DNA from: Hymenolepis diminuta
Taxonomy: Eukaryota > Platyhelminthes > Cestoda > Cyclophyllidea > Hymenolepididae
DNA: 64,000 bases
Direction of reading: 5' to 3'
NCBI GenBank assembly: GCA_900708905.1
Contig: CAADRB010000026.1
Coordinates: 504,351 to 568,350, forward strand
The notes under the pieces were generated by a model. The model was not told the origin of the DNA. It saw only the letters and a list, made by a program, of their open reading frames with translations, and ran no database searches. Made by a program: the position numbers and the translations under genes. Positions 1 through 12,734 of the stretch are shown one piece after another (positions within the stretch are counted from its first letter, which is position 1; each line of letters starts with the position of its first letter).

Positions 1-76
1 ATAAAATAAATAAATTTGAAATAAACTAAATCGAAATTATAATTTTCTCCTTCAAATACACATATGCTTATGCTAT

Positions 77-326
77 TGTTAGAAGAAATGATAATTATTT
101 TCCCCCGGTCCCAATATTTCTTCTATGAATAAAAAAGTAATTTCTTTCTTTATTTCCCCACTGATAAAAGACACTTGATAATTATTCGTATTTGTTTAAG
201 CCGATACCGATTGAGAGTGAGTTTCGTTAATACACTTGTGTTGACTATAACGTGCCTTCTTATCTGCCGTGGGTTATTAGCTTCTGTGTTAAGTTGCTAT
301 ATTACCGAGTTTTCTAGATTGTTGGC
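77..326 (+). repeat. 5' LTR, 3'-truncated
   Basis: It aligns over its whole length with 1279-1524, starting from TGTTAGAAGA against TGTAAGAGGA. The similarity stops abruptly after GATTGTTGGC, where the 3' LTR continues for about 45 more bases. Confidence 0.8.
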
Positions 327-1278
327 CCAAAAGTACAAAGTGTAACCTGCCCACAAGTGCGAATAAAAGAGATGATGAAGCGATTCGCAACCGTGTTTGA
401 GGACACCTTGGGAAAGTGCACACAAGCTACCACCAGATTGATTCTAAAACCAGGAACAAATAGTGTGTTTCGTTCGGAAAGACAAGTATCCATTACAGCT
501 ATAAAAATGGTCGAGGACCAGTTGGTACGTTTAGAACAGATGGCCATATTGTAAGCGGTTGCATACTCGAAATGAGCTGCCTCAATTGTAGTGATACGAA
601 AGGCGAAAGGGTCGACACGTATCCGTGCAGATTTTTCTAGGAAATTAACTCAGCGTTGTAGGATAATCACCATCCACTGCTCGTAACAGATGCACTCTTC
701 ACGATCCTGAATGGTGGAAAGTTCTTCGCGAAAAAGAGAAGGGGACTATGGAAGAGGTACTAAGGAATTCCCTGCTGGGATACAGATCAACCCCGCATCC
801 TGCGCTAGGAGAGAAATCCCCGACCGAGGTGTTAATGGGTCGAAAATTGGAAACGGTGCACGAAGCGATGCTGCCGAAGTAAACCCTGTCAGACGGGAAG
901 AAGGCGATTAAGAACGGGTTTGCTGTTGACACACCAGTTTATGCTCGTGATTATCGACTGGGTCGCCAGTAGACAGCTGCAATTATCACAAAAAGGCACG
1001 GGAGCATGATTTATGATGTTGGGGTCGGTAAGGACAAGTGGGTCCGTCATCATAATCAACTTCGACGAAGACTGGCGGAATCTACTACGGATAAGTATTA
1101 TCTTTCTTTGTATTCTTTCCATGATGCATTTAATCTTACTAATGTTCTTCCACCTATATCTCAGGTAAAAGATCAGGTTATGGTTCCGTCGTGTACAGCT
1201 CGAACAAAATTGAAACCTTCTTGTCTCCAGTTCCACCCGTCCTCGAAGACCTACGGATGATTTGCCTAAGAAAGGAGA

Positions 1279-1569
1279 TGTAAGAGGAAACAGTTATTTT
1301 CCTCCCTCCCAATATTTCTTCTATGAATAAAAATGTAATTTCTTTCTTTATTTCCCCACTGGCAAAAGACACTTGATAATTATACTTATTTGTTTAAGCC
1401 GATACTGATTGAGAGTGAGTTTCGTTAGTATACGTGTGTTTACCATAACGTGTCTTGTGATCTGCTGTGGGTTATTAGCTTCTGTGTTAAGTTGCTATAT
1501 TGCCGAGTTTCCTAGATTGTTGGCTCTGCGAGATTACTAGCGGGACTTCTAATCGATTACGTTATAACA
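1279..1569 (+). repeat. 3' LTR
   Basis: It follows a polypurine run and starts with TG. The end is placed at GTTATAACA (1561-1569) because LTRs usually end in CA; this end is inferred, since the 5' copy is truncated and no target duplication confirms it. Confidence 0.7.
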
Positions 1570-2124
1570 AATTCAAAATTATTACACAAATTATATAAAA
1601 ATGACTAATTTCATATCAGAAATGTTGTATTACATTGCTCATAAATTACGTTTAAATAATATTAGTGTCCTGTAATACCTTCCAGCCAATGCTCCATCGG
1701 TCAGCTTTCCTGAACTGCATTTGGAGGTGTTCTCATTAAAGAAACCAAATCTAAAATTGGAATATAGATCAATAATATTCTAGAAACGTCTTTAAGTAAT
1801 CAAATAATAGTTTTACTACAACGCAGTAGTCACTTTTTCTATACATTAGGTCAATGCTGTATTTCTTTAAAGATGTATTAAATAAATGAATTCCCGGGTA
1901 GAGAGATATCATGCCAAGACCTTCGAAAACATGAGCCAGTAAAAAAATTTTTGCAATATAAATACTGTTACTTAAATTCATTCTTTCACTTCTACGTGGG
2001 TAGATAATTGAGTAATATTACACATTCACATGTCTCATTTTACCATATGACTGCAGACTATCACTCACCAACATCTTATCCCAGACTTTAAACATTATAA
2101 AAGACTCAAATTTGCAATACACTT
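1570..2124. other. AT-rich intergenic stretch, nothing recognised
   Basis: No coding exon, RNA gene or repeat could be recognised on either strand; the short ORFs have low-complexity AT-driven translations. Confidence 0.6.
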
Positions 2125-2139
2125 GTGTTAAAGCTTTCT

Positions 2140-2360
2140 TATAATTTGACTGAGGCTAAGAAAAGTGAGGCTTTCCAAATCAGAAGAAAGAGAGTTGAAA
2201 TGATAAATGGTTTATTAGAGAATAGCAGAAAGAATAGTGGAAAGAGAACTGGCTGCAGTCTGATCTGGAATTGCACATACAGACAAAATAAGATACACCT
2301 TGAGGAGCTGTCTAGTTTTATCTCCCTTGTGGGTCACTCTGGGGCTGTTTAAGGTGAGCA
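2140..2360 (+). repeat. Diverged interspersed repeat R, copy 1
   Basis: This stretch matches the reverse complement of about 5285-5500. Shared blocks include CAAATCAGA near the start, a GGTTTATT block, a CTGGAATT-CATATAGAC-type block and a shared end at CTCTGGGGCTGTTTA (2337-2351). Homology is obvious but with many substitutions and small gaps. The family and transposition mechanism are unknown. A 75-residue ORF here (2125-2352) is not credible as a gene because the matching copy has stops. Confidence 0.65.
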
Positions 2361-5282
2361 GACTTTTTAGTCATCATATGGCAGCTAAGACACCCTAGCC
2401 AACACTTTACTCTCAATGTCTTTATCCAATTGGTACTGGATATGCACTACTTTGGCATCCATTCCTTTGTGACAATCGAGTATTATCACCTAGGACTTTC
2501 AGTTGTGATCGGAGGGTGAACGAATACTCTTGCGTGCATTGCAAGTGTAATTACACGTCATCGTTATGCCACTTCTTCGTCATTACTTTGAGAGTTCTTG
2601 GCTCCGTTGTTTGATTAGTCATATTCTGACACAGTGAACAATGATGGGTTCAATCTTCTCTGTCCAATCACAATCTGGACAAACCCTATACCAAGAGTAT
2701 AAATCGATTGCGAATTCTATTAATAAATATCTGGTTTTTATCTGATTACCAAATTAGTCTTGTCAGAATAAATCTCTCTCTATGGCGTCTGTGTATAACA
2801 CATTACAAAACCTTGGCTACGCGTTATAACAGGTTGATAAATAAAAACTACAATACTTTAGGTTGTAGCTGGCCACCAGATTGTTGAAGTTCATCAGTTT
2901 GTAGCGGTAATTGACTAAGAGTAAATGAAAGAAAAAGAATACTGAGGATAGCGTTGACCAGGCTGTATTAAACAAAGCTCAGTACAGAGTCTCAAAGGAA
3001 AAGTAGGGAATCTGAGAAGGACTGGGCTATGGAAGAGCTAGGGTCCGTTGGTGTGTGTTGTGTATCTGATGAAGGCTATTTATAATCGAGACTTTGGGTG
3101 AGGACACGCATAAGGATATGGTTGTATGCGTGCTTAATTGGTCGGAATGATTGTAGGAAAAGGAAGGGTCAGTGCAGACAGGACTGGTTAATAACGGGGT
3201 TGATTAAACGGTGTCTGCTACTATCGTCTGAGGTATGTTTACCTTTTCCGATCAATGAGAAATAGGCCAGCTGAGGATACACGATGTTGGTCTATAGAGT
3301 GCATGGGGTCACAGAAACGGTTAAAAGTTTACAGACATTACTATAAAGATAATTAAATTTAGTGATGATTAGAGATGGTGTAAGATAAAATATTTCGGAG
3401 AAAAGGGATTCATCCTTCAAGGTTAACAACTCAAAGCTCGAGCATATTTATTTAAGTAAAATGCGAGCGTAAGAAAGAACAACAAATAGTATATATAAAA
3501 TACAAAGTATTAGAAGTTCAGGAATTGAAGAAGTTGTGATTTGCATTCATTGATGAAATAGTCAACTTCGACATCAGATTGTTAAATGAGAAATTTTCAA
3601 GTAACTTATCTAATTTATAATACTCTAAGCTTGATTTACTTTCATTTCATTTTCCGTTTAAATGATATAACGAAATCCTTATTTTTCTGCGTAGTAAAAC
3701 TTTAAAATTTTAATTGATGAAATTCTTTCATTATTATTTAAATTGTATTTTCCGGAAATAAAAACAAGCATTTAATTATGACTACATTAATTTGACGTAT
3801 CTTTGTAAAAGAGAAATTTCAAAATAATATGATATTATAAATTGGGGATTTATTTAAAATGAATAATGGGATAAATTCAGTTCTATGTCATTAGTATTTG
3901 TGTATTTTCATTTATTCAGTGCTGGAAAATTTGCACTAGCATTTCCTCACTGATTTAAATGGGTTTTAGGGAAATACAAATAACTATTTCGGCAATAATT
4001 ATGTTCATTTATTATACTTCATTCTGAAAGAAAGATTTCAGCACAGAATTGCTGTATCATTTTTTCACTTTCTCTTATTTCGGTTAAAAGTGAAGTAAGA
4101 CAAAAAGATCGCAAGATGTAGTCTGCGGTCATGGGGGTGTGACAGCTTCTTAATATATTCACCACCGAAAAGAAAGCTTAGAATGATTAGTAGTTAAGTT
4201 TTGTGACCAATGGACTAAAATTTTTAGTAATTAAATTTGATCTAGCGGCACGGCAACCGTATATGCGTTTGCGTCAATTTCAATGCCACGGGATTATGTC
4301 CAATAATCGGAATGAATAAACAAAGTAGAAAATTAGAAATCTTCAAATGGATCACTTTCATTAATGTCGAAACCTTTTGTTTTGCTTCACTTTTCAGAAC
4401 GAGATTTGCCTTAAATGTTTAAAAAGGCACGAACGCAAACACTCAGTTGCGATAGCTTGAAAATAAAAATGGGAAGTAATAACACATTTTTATTCAAATG
4501 AACAAACTTTACACTCCGAGGTCTATGAACGGGAATGATAGGATGAAACGAAGTTTAATTTGCGTGATCGAGTTGATGATGTTGATTAGAGCATTGAAGG
4601 TATATAGTGTGCTCTGACCCAATGCCCATGACATCGGCTATCAATCGAATAGAAGGTATCAGGACGGTGATTGCTTATTGCGCAATTAATTCCCATTGAC
4701 AGATTAACTCTGTGTCCTTCCTTTTCACCTCCAGTCACTTTGATCATCAATCTCGTCTTCAATCTCCAAATATCTGAGCTTGGTCACCGACGTTTAGTGG
4801 CTTTAAAAATTTTCCTAGTGAAATTTTATTCACGAAAATATTAATACATGGATTTTATTACCACCTGATGCAAGTAATTATTTTGGTTAATGCCCTGGGG
4901 AAGTACCTTTATCCTATTATTATAATATCATAGAGCGAACGTTTGTAAAATATGTGCCTATTATAAAAATGCATGATGGAAATTTAATTATGTAAAACGG
5001 TATTAATTGATGGCCTGTTATCCAATTTAGGGAGGTGTTTGAGAAAACATCCAATGTAGTGACTCAACATTTAAAGAATATGCAAATAGCGCTCTAATTT
5101 ATTTCAGTTCTTAAATGACATCTCGACGAGAATTTCGGCTACTGAAGAACGGTCGCTTAGGCTTAGAAATCTCTATTATAGATAATTTACGAATGTTATT
5201 ATAGTTTTTGTCTGATTAAACAGACTGTCAGTTCTATTCACCATTTTTCACTCATAATCCTGTAACCATCACATTATAAACC
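2361..5282. other. Intergenic, no gene seen
   Basis: The stretch is AT-rich with no supported exon. A segment ending near 2830 has TATAAA (about 2698), two AATAAA signals and a GTTATAACA end like that of the nearby Gypsy LTR, so 2400-2830 could be a solo LTR of another family, but no partner copy lies in the window. Confidence 0.45.
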
Positions 5283-5284
5283 AT

Positions 5285-5500
5285 AGGTTTGCTCAGTCTA
5301 AACAGCCCCAAAGTGACTTACGAAGGACATAAAATTGGATAGCCCTTTAAAGGGCTCCTTATTTAGTCTATATGTAATTCCAATCTGGACCGTAACCAGC
5401 CTGTCTTCTTTAAACTTCCTCGCTTTCGTCTTTCTATCCTCTGCGATCGTCCAATAAACCACTTTTACATTTCTGCTCTCACCTCTCTGATTTGAAAAAG
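5285..5500 (-). repeat. Diverged interspersed repeat R, copy 2 (inverted)
   Basis: The reverse complement aligns with 2140-2360 across its length, ending in the same GGGGCTGTTTAG block. A possible third partial copy on the plus strand ends near 5780 (GGGCTGTTTACTG). Orientation is opposite to copy 1, as expected for a dispersed element. Confidence 0.65.
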
Positions 5501-7744
5501 ATTGTTATCTCCTGTTTGCTTTTAATTAAATTTTAAGGGGCTATCTCAGTGAGATGATAAAAGCAACCTTACCATTATTAGTACTACCTTAACCCTCTTT
5601 GTCCGATTATGCAACGTCGCCTGTAAGTCAAGTATATTCATCCCTCGTATAATTTAACATTACAAATCAACTACAAATATTGAAATAGGAATTGAGTTGG
5701 ATAAAAAGGGACATTTCAGTGACGTGAAACTCTGCGATAAAGACATCCATATTGGATTTTATCTTTTCACCGAATTCTGGGCTGTTTACTGGGGGCAGTT
5801 TGGTGACGCAGAGTGATATTAATTTTTTCGTCTATTTTCAATGATGGCAGCAATTATCATCTCCCTAGAAAATCCCAAAGCAGTGGATTTCTCAATACTT
5901 TCCGAAGTTTTTGGGATCTAGTTCGCAGAAATATGTCCTTTCTTCAAAGTACCCTGAGAACATCAGGGAACATTAACCCAAATCCACATTCCATCGATTC
6001 GAACTAAGCCTTTCCCAACGTCCATTTATCCTCTCTCTCTATAAACAACCTTGTTCACACGTACCGCATCGGTTTTCCGTATTCGCATCTGCATATCTGC
6101 TTCGCACTCACAAACGCAGTCTCTTTCTCACATCTATGACCTCTCTGTATCCAATAAAGCTCTTCACCCACCAGTCTCTCTTCTCTATTCTTTTGTTGTA
6201 GCCAAGATTGGTAGAAAATAGTAATTATAACCTGCTGAAAAGCAGAATAGCTAGTCAGATACTTGCTGGTTGTTCTCCTCCTAAAGCCCTCTTACACCTT
6301 CTGTTTCTCCTCCTTTTTTTACTATTTGTTCACTTAAATCCTATTTTTAATTTACCTGATTACTTAATAATCTAAACAATTACTATCCTGTAATTAGAAT
6401 TGACTCTTTAATGAACAGCATTTTAGCTCAGAACTAACAACCTAATGTGGTTAGTTCATGGACCAAATCAATCAAATAATAATAGACGAAATGTCAATAA
6501 TAGGATTAATAATCACTCTTATGGTCACATAGAAAGATCTTTCCATTGGTTAGAAAGTACGTTAATTTTGCTATTTATGCTTAACAGTGTATTACTGATA
6601 GAATACATATACGGGTGCACATTTGCCTTGCTTTCTAGCCTGTCGATTTTGGCTTAATCGAGGCAATTCCTTTAGGGTTTAGCACGTTCGCTCTCGCCAG
6701 AGCTTAATTCAGTCGTACGTGATTTGAAAACATGCGAGCGACGTATGCACATCCTGTATACGACGGTGCAGTATGGTACTTTATGGTGTGTGTGCAAATC
6801 AGGTAGCTTCTGGATTTTCTGGGGCTGAATCATACCGTACTTGTGTATATATAAATGTGTATTTTTGATGACTAGGATTTTGTAGCTGGGTGTTGTTTTG
6901 AGTGTCTTTAATTCACAAATGTTACAAAAATGGAGATGCATTTTCAGGACGTAGTTTGCATTCGCTATTTATTACAGTAAAGACTTGACTCTTAATTAGG
7001 GTACCTTACAGCAGTTATTGGAGTAAACGCACTTACGATTTAACTTCTACTGCAAACATGAATCGACTCTGCATCTTGTTAGTTAGTCACTTAAATAAAT
7101 AAATAATTCACTTTTGTCAGATGATGAAATGGAATATTTTCAACCCGTTACGTTCGGTTCCTCAAGAAAGGCTCTATTATACGTTCATTGCCTACAAGGA
7201 ATCTTTCTCGTTCGCCCATATCAAGAGTTTTTCTCAAACTGGAAAAATCTTCTTGTCTTAAATCGGTCATTTTATATTGATAAATAAACTAAACTTGTAA
7301 TTCTATTAATGAACTAAAAAGAAAGGCAACTGAAAAATCGCCATAAAATTAACTACAATCTGCATAACTTAGGTGTAATCATCGTTATTGGCAATGGCCG
7401 TCCCGGAATTTGGCCAATAAAAGGTCCCTGGAATTAATAAAGGCAAAAAATATTGCGAACTATTATGAAGCCTCTAGAGACCGAATGACTAAGCTAAAAT
7501 AAGTTTATTTAACGTCATTTAACGTCTGACATTTGGTGTGCGCCGTACTACTGTGTCATAAATTAATAATTTTGGTACTTAAGTTTGAAAAATTGGCTAC
7601 TGAATATTTAAATATAAATTTATGACCTCATGAATAATTGCGTGATTGCATAAAATTTGCTAGATCTTTCAGTAATCGACCGACTTAGACAATTCGATTG
7701 ATAAATCCACAATTTAAAATTATTATTCCCTAATGTGGTAATAG
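5501..7744. other. Intergenic, no gene seen
   Basis: There is no supported coding sequence. 6010-6180 is pyrimidine-rich with an AATAAAGC signal, which may be the end of an old repeat. The remainder is AT-rich non-coding DNA. Confidence 0.5.
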
Positions 7745-8064
7745 AATTTCAGGTTTAAACTAAGTAATCTTATTTTCCCTTAACAACCTTACAATAATTG
7801 ATAATTTGAAAAATTTAACATTTGTTCGCTAATATTATATAACATTTTGTACATTAATATTTTTAAATCCGAATTTGTGATAAAGGCAATAGAACAATAA
7901 AAAATTTCAGGTTTAAACTAAGTAATCTTATTTTCCCTTAACAACCTTACAATAATTGATAATTTGAAAAATTTAACATTTGTTCGCTAATATTATATAA
8001 CATTTTGTACATTAATATTTTTAAATCCGAATTTGTGATAAAGGCAATAGAACAATAAAAAATT
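7745..8064. repeat. Exact 158-bp tandem duplication
   Basis: The unit 7745-7902 is repeated without any base change at 7903-8060. Similarity runs about four bases further and then stops. The unit is AT-rich and non-coding. Perfect identity means a very recent duplication or an assembly artefact. Confidence 0.95.
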
Positions 8065-9412
8065 GTATAAAGTTATTATGAAACAGTCAACTGAGAATAG
8101 GTGAATGGACATATGATTGTTAAGGAAGGCACGATTTTGTCCTTTTTCTCTAAAGTAGTGAACATATATTTTTCTTGTGGCTATATATGCGCGATTTGTG
8201 CTATTATTAATTGAGACCTTCAATTCCTCATTTTTTGCGTCGTCAAACGAATAATAAATGAGCAAAAATGTACATAACGGGATTTGCATGACTAGAAATA
8301 GATATTTATTACTAAAAATAAAGTCAGCATCTTTTCCGTTGACATAAAGAAGTGATTATGTGGATAGTGAATTTTAAATTGCAAACCCGGAGTGTAATAA
8401 AATTCATACAAAGTTATTTCGTATTCCAATTAACGTGGATATTCGTAAATGTGTCTGATGTAGAGCAAAAATGATTCTATGTAATCGTCTGGACGATTAC
8501 CCTCTGCACATTTTCAAAAATTACTCATTAGTCACATTTTTTTATGAAAATATGTTGATTTTTCGTCCTTATGTCCCTTTAGCTCAATCTCCATATCTAG
8601 ACGAGTTGACGGAATCTTTTATCTCTAACTGCCTATTTTTACTTAGAAGTACACTTGTGCTCATATTCAGTACGCACAAACAAACACACACACACACACT
8701 TTTATCTACTCACGATCTTCCCTCTCATTTCCCACATTTCTCTCTTAATCTTTCGAATCCAAATCGCGGTTTACTCAATACAATTTAGCCTACGCAGCTC
8801 GTGGTGTTCTACTTTTTGCAATATTTGTTTTCTGGTAATTTTGTCCTCGTTCATTAGTTCCTACAAACTAGTGATCTCGGTTCTTGCTACCCAAAAAGTC
8901 AATTGAAAATTACGGGCTCTTTCTGTTTAGACTAGCAAACAAAAACATATTTCATCCACATCTACCTAAATAAGAAAATTATTAAAATAAAAAAAATAAA
9001 ACAACAAAGTATTTTATTTGGAAGCGTTGAAAGTCAGATGTAAATTTTTTAGGGCACCAACGTACAAGCTTCTTAGTCGTTTTTGTTTCGGCGTAAGTAA
9101 TTTAGATCCCACGATATTTAAAACATAAAAAGAAAAGAAATTTGAGTAAATAATAGTGTTTGCCGGCATTTATCGAAAATTTATGATCATTTTCTACATA
9201 GTACATGCATTCATTCAAAAATAAATGAATTAAATAATTGAATTTATATCTAAGAGAGCGTCATAATTCACACTTTGGTTGCCTGTATCCGTTGCAATGT
9301 AAAGTTACACATGAAATTTATTTTGATTAGCTCAAAAGCTTCGGAAATAAAAATTCTAAATAGCATGCTCTTATGTAATAAAAATTAATATTATGATGAA
9401 ATATTAAATTTC
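8065..9412. other. Upstream intergenic region of DCAF7
   Basis: AT-rich DNA with a short CA run at about 8684-8698. No gene was found. The segment just before 9415 ends in a T-rich stretch and CAG that could serve as a splice or trans-splice acceptor for the DCAF7 leader. Confidence 0.5.
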
Positions 9413-9516
9413 AGTGATTTTAATAAAACTTTATTATTGCTGAGGTGAGTTTAAGGTGGTATAGGTCGGTCGCGCGCTCCCCAACTCCCCAAACTCTACT
9501 CTCAATTTCTAATAGC

Positions 9517-12402
9517 ATGTCCGGCACTCCCGGTTCTGGGTCTGTTGGTTCATTAAATCCGCAAAATGCAGCCGCTGCCATACCACCTGTTTCGAATCCT
9601 AAAAATAAGGAAATTTACAAATATGAGGCTCCTTGGAATATCTTTTCGCTTAATTGGTCTATACGACAAGACAAGCGCTTTCGACTTGCAATAGGCAGTT
9701 TTATTGAAGAGTACAATAATAAAATCCAGATTATTACTCTTGATGAAGAGCAGGGTGAATTTGTTGCCCAGCAGACTTTTAATCACTACTATCCCGCAAC
9801 GAAGGTTATGTGGATGCCAGATATGAAAACTAATGCTCCTGACCTTCTTGCTACTAGTGGGGATTATCTCCGCATCTGGAAGGTTTCGGAATCTCCTACC
9901 AAGTTAGAGTGTACGCTAAATAATAACCAATCCACTGGATTCTGTGCTCCACTTACTTCATTCGACTGGAATGAATCAGATCCTTCAATTATTGGAGCTT
10001 CGAGTGTGGATACGACTTGCACGATTTGGGGCTTGGAGGTATTTTGGAAAATAATTATTTTCTTTTCCCTATGTTTAGACACAACAAATTATTGGACGAA
10101 CAAGAGGTGTTAGTGGTCATGTTAAAACGCAAGTTATCGCTCATGACAAGGAAGTATATGATATCGCGTTTAGTCGTGCAGCTGGTAATCGCGATATCTT
10201 TGCAAGTGTTGGTAAGTTAATTTCTATTTGAAATTCCATTGCCACTCTTTTTTAAATAAACTTTAAATCATGTTCCTTTAATTTAGGTGCTGATGGGTCA
10301 GTGCGTTTGTTTGATCTTCGAAATCTGTTGACTTCCACAATTATCTATGAAAATCGCAATCGAACGCCACTTTTGCGTTTAGCGTGGAATAAGCAAGACC
10401 CCAACTATATCGCAACTTTTGCTCTGGATTCAAAGGAGGTAATTTCGTTGAAATAGTTTATACTGCTTGCAATTCAGTTAAGAATTTTTAATCTTTTCAA
10501 CACGAGGACAATATGTAAATGATAAGATTTTTGAGAGGTAGTTTATTCTCTTTTTGATGCTTCTAGAACTCAATTAATCCAACAAAAGCCTTTTACGACA
10601 GAACCATATCGAGATTTATTATGTCTTAATATGTGATTTCTTGTAGTGTAATTGTTTACGTTTTATGTCACTTCTTATGTTAATTAATTATTTAGTGCAC
10701 TTTGGACCTTATTTTCCTGGTTTTCATCGTTATTATGAAATTTGTCGCCAAATCTCTCAAATTACTTATATGGATCCTTTTGTGAAGTAAGTCCGTTTTT
10801 TCCACTATGCTTAGAAGCCTGCTGCTACAATCTAGGTGCCCACTAGATATTGCCAGACTATAGAGAAGACAGAAATGCAGTTATTCCGAGATGGTTTATG
10901 GGAATGTGTATTAGCGATGCAAAATCAGAGGTCAAGGGTTCGATGTCCATTTGTGAGCAGAGTGACCGACTGCACTCGTTAAGTTTCACTACTAAAAGGG
11001 GATTAACAGAATTCGAGTTCTTTACTAGGGCGACTTAATGATGCTACTCCCTAACCCACAATGTGCGTTGCAAAACGCTTTCCTAAATAGGCTTTGGAGT
11101 TACTATAGTAGTAATTATTTATATTTATTATAAGAAGTTCAACTAACCGTTTGGGCCAGTGGGGATTGTTCAAGCTGTCTAGTTATTCGGGTCAGCAGGC
11201 ACTTGAATATTGACTAGACTGGTAAGCTCCTATGAGCACCCGGAATATGAATCGTTCATCCCACAATACTGCGTCGAATTTGCGGCCTTGAGTAATTTTT
11301 TGTCTGCCTCCTGCCAGATAGATGTTGAGGTGTTAAGTAGTTTTGTGTTTACTCAGTCAGATCATCACTTTTATTAGAATCTATTTATATGACTTCCCAG
11401 TTGAATTTCCTTGTTTGTCTTTTAAATCAAATCAAATTATATGCAGCATTTATCTTAATAATAAGCTCTTTTTTTGTTCTTTTTCCTTTTCTAGAGGTTT
11501 TCTAAAAACATTAATATTTAAGCCTCTAGTAAGGTATTACATTTTATCTACTTTTACTAATAGGTTTTGGATTCTTCCATTTTTCCTCCCAGTTTTTTTC
11601 AGGCTCATTTTTCCATCAAAATAAATGAGTAACTTTTATTCGTTTGGATATTTTTTTAACTATTCTTTCTGTATTACGTTATTTTCTTTCCACCATAATA
11701 TTTGCGTTTAATCAGTATTAGTTGATCTCATGTACGTCTTATGTTCGCTAGAATAAATTAGTTAAATAACTTTAATGGAAGTACACAGCTAACTTGACTG
11801 AAGAATAGTTAAAAAAAGCTGGATGGTTATTCGAAGGGAACTATACTGATTGGGAATATCAAAACTTTTCCTGTACCAAATTTCACTGTGTATTTTTGTT
11901 ACCTTGAGGAAAAAACTCACTCTTCTGATTCAAAAACGAAATTTGGGCAACTAATTGTTTCAAATTATCGACTGTTATCGTGAAGTGCCATTGGGTATTT
12001 TATCAGTATGTACTATTATATATTAATAGGGCATATTTATCCCTTTCCATCGCACGTGTCAAAAGTCCTGCCGTTATACTTATACCTTAAATTTTCCCTG
12101 TTAAATTGTAGGTGACTATTTTGGATCTCCGTGTACTCTCTACACCAATGGCAACACTTGACAACCATCGAGGCTACCTTAATGGTCTTGCCTGGGCACC
12201 TCACTCAAGTTGCCATATTTGCACCGCAGGTGAGGATTGTATGGCCTTGATTTGGGACATTCAATCAATGCCTCGGGCTATCGAAGATCCTATTTTGGCG
12301 TACACAGCTGCGGCCGAGATTAATCAGATCCAATGGAGTGCCCTACAACCTGATTGGATTTCGATCTGTTATCAAAATTGCCTGGAGATACTGCGCATAT
12401 AA
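9517..12402 (+). CDS. DCAF7: DDB1- and CUL4-associated factor 7 (WD40 scaffold)
   Basis: Exons 9517-10038, 10079-10211, 10287-10438 and 12112-12402 join in frame to 365 residues; human DCAF7 has 342. Introns obey GT-AG; the first is only 40 bp and the third is 1,673 bp. The protein matches DCAF7/WDR68/HAN11 nearly throughout. Examples are [14 protein letters not shown] near the N-terminus, [20 protein letters not shown] in the middle and [12 protein letters not shown] near the end. The family forms a WD40 propeller that docks kinases of the DYRK1 and HIPK2 type and can act as a CUL4-DDB1 substrate receptor. The ATG at 9517 is chosen because conserved sequence begins about 30 residues later and no closer upstream ATG is in frame. 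The small serine/glycine/proline-rich N-terminal extension is not conserved. Identification is secure. Confidence 0.97.
10905..11100 (+). repeat. tRNA-like SINE copy S1 inside DCAF7 intron 3
   Basis: The segment has a B-box-like GGGTTCGATGTCC, then blocks GAATTCGAGTT, CTACTCCCTAACCCA and AAAACGCTTTCCTAAAT that recur in order at 56722-56932, in reverse at 53381-53600, and partly at 25050-25172. The copies are diverged from one another. The order of blocks shared between unlinked sites shows a dispersed family; the RNA polymerase III origin is inferred from box-like motifs. Confidence 0.65.
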
Positions 12403-12734
12403 TTGCGAAGTCGGGCTACCATTTCTGCTACTTATGTATTCATTTCTTTCTCTATGTTTCTCCATCTACTTCTCACTCTATCCGTGATGTTTTTTCTCTT
12501 ATTTCGCCTGAAAACTTTATCTTGAACTTGTTTGAATTTGTATATGTCAATGCGGAATGTTTCTTGATGGGACTATTTGAAACACTTGTAAATAAATATT
12601 GTATCTTTTCTTGATCTAAACAGTGTTCATTCCCCGAAATCTATCTCCTAATTGGTGAATCGTATCCAACTTAAAAGTTTAGGAAGACACTACCTTGTGT
12701 ATATTATATTTGTAGCATCAGACTTTCAATCTGA
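12403..12734. other. DCAF7 3' flank
   Basis: Likely 3' UTR and spacer. AATAAA at 12591-12596 could be the polyadenylation signal of DCAF7. Nothing else is recognised. Confidence 0.45.

Larger units (their letters stand above)
77..1569 (+). mobile_element. Internally deleted Ty3/Gypsy LTR retrotransposon
   Basis: Two direct repeats, about 77-326 and 1279-1569, are clearly homologous and read as LTRs starting with TG. The downstream one is preceded by a purine-only run at 1268-1278 that fits a polypurine tract. Between them, 357-640 resembles the start of a Gypsy reverse transcriptase (LKPG, VFRSERQV and QLVRLEQM segments followed by a decayed WAAPIVV-like stretch). 740-1080 resembles the end of an integrase (LLGYRSTPHPAL, PTEVLMGRKL, VYARDYRLG, WVRHHNQLRRR segments). 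Gag, protease, RNase H and most of RT and integrase are missing. The upstream LTR also appears to lose its last ~45 bases, so one large deletion probably removed the LTR end, primer site and gag. Stops and frameshifts interrupt the remnants. No target duplication was found. The element is dead by itself. Confidence 0.85.

Noticed and set aside
2400..2830. Solo LTR of a second Gypsy family
   Set aside because: It has TATAAA, AATAAA and a GTTATAACA end, but no second copy, clear TG start or target duplication could be found, so it was mentioned only as a possibility.
3060..3110. Hammerhead ribozyme core (CTGATGA) as in schistosome SINEs
   Set aside because: The core heptamer is present, but the matching GAAA segment and flanking stems are not.
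5813..6007. Small ORF of 64 residues
   Set aside because: No family match, no splice context, and it lies in repeat-rich AT DNA; likely chance.
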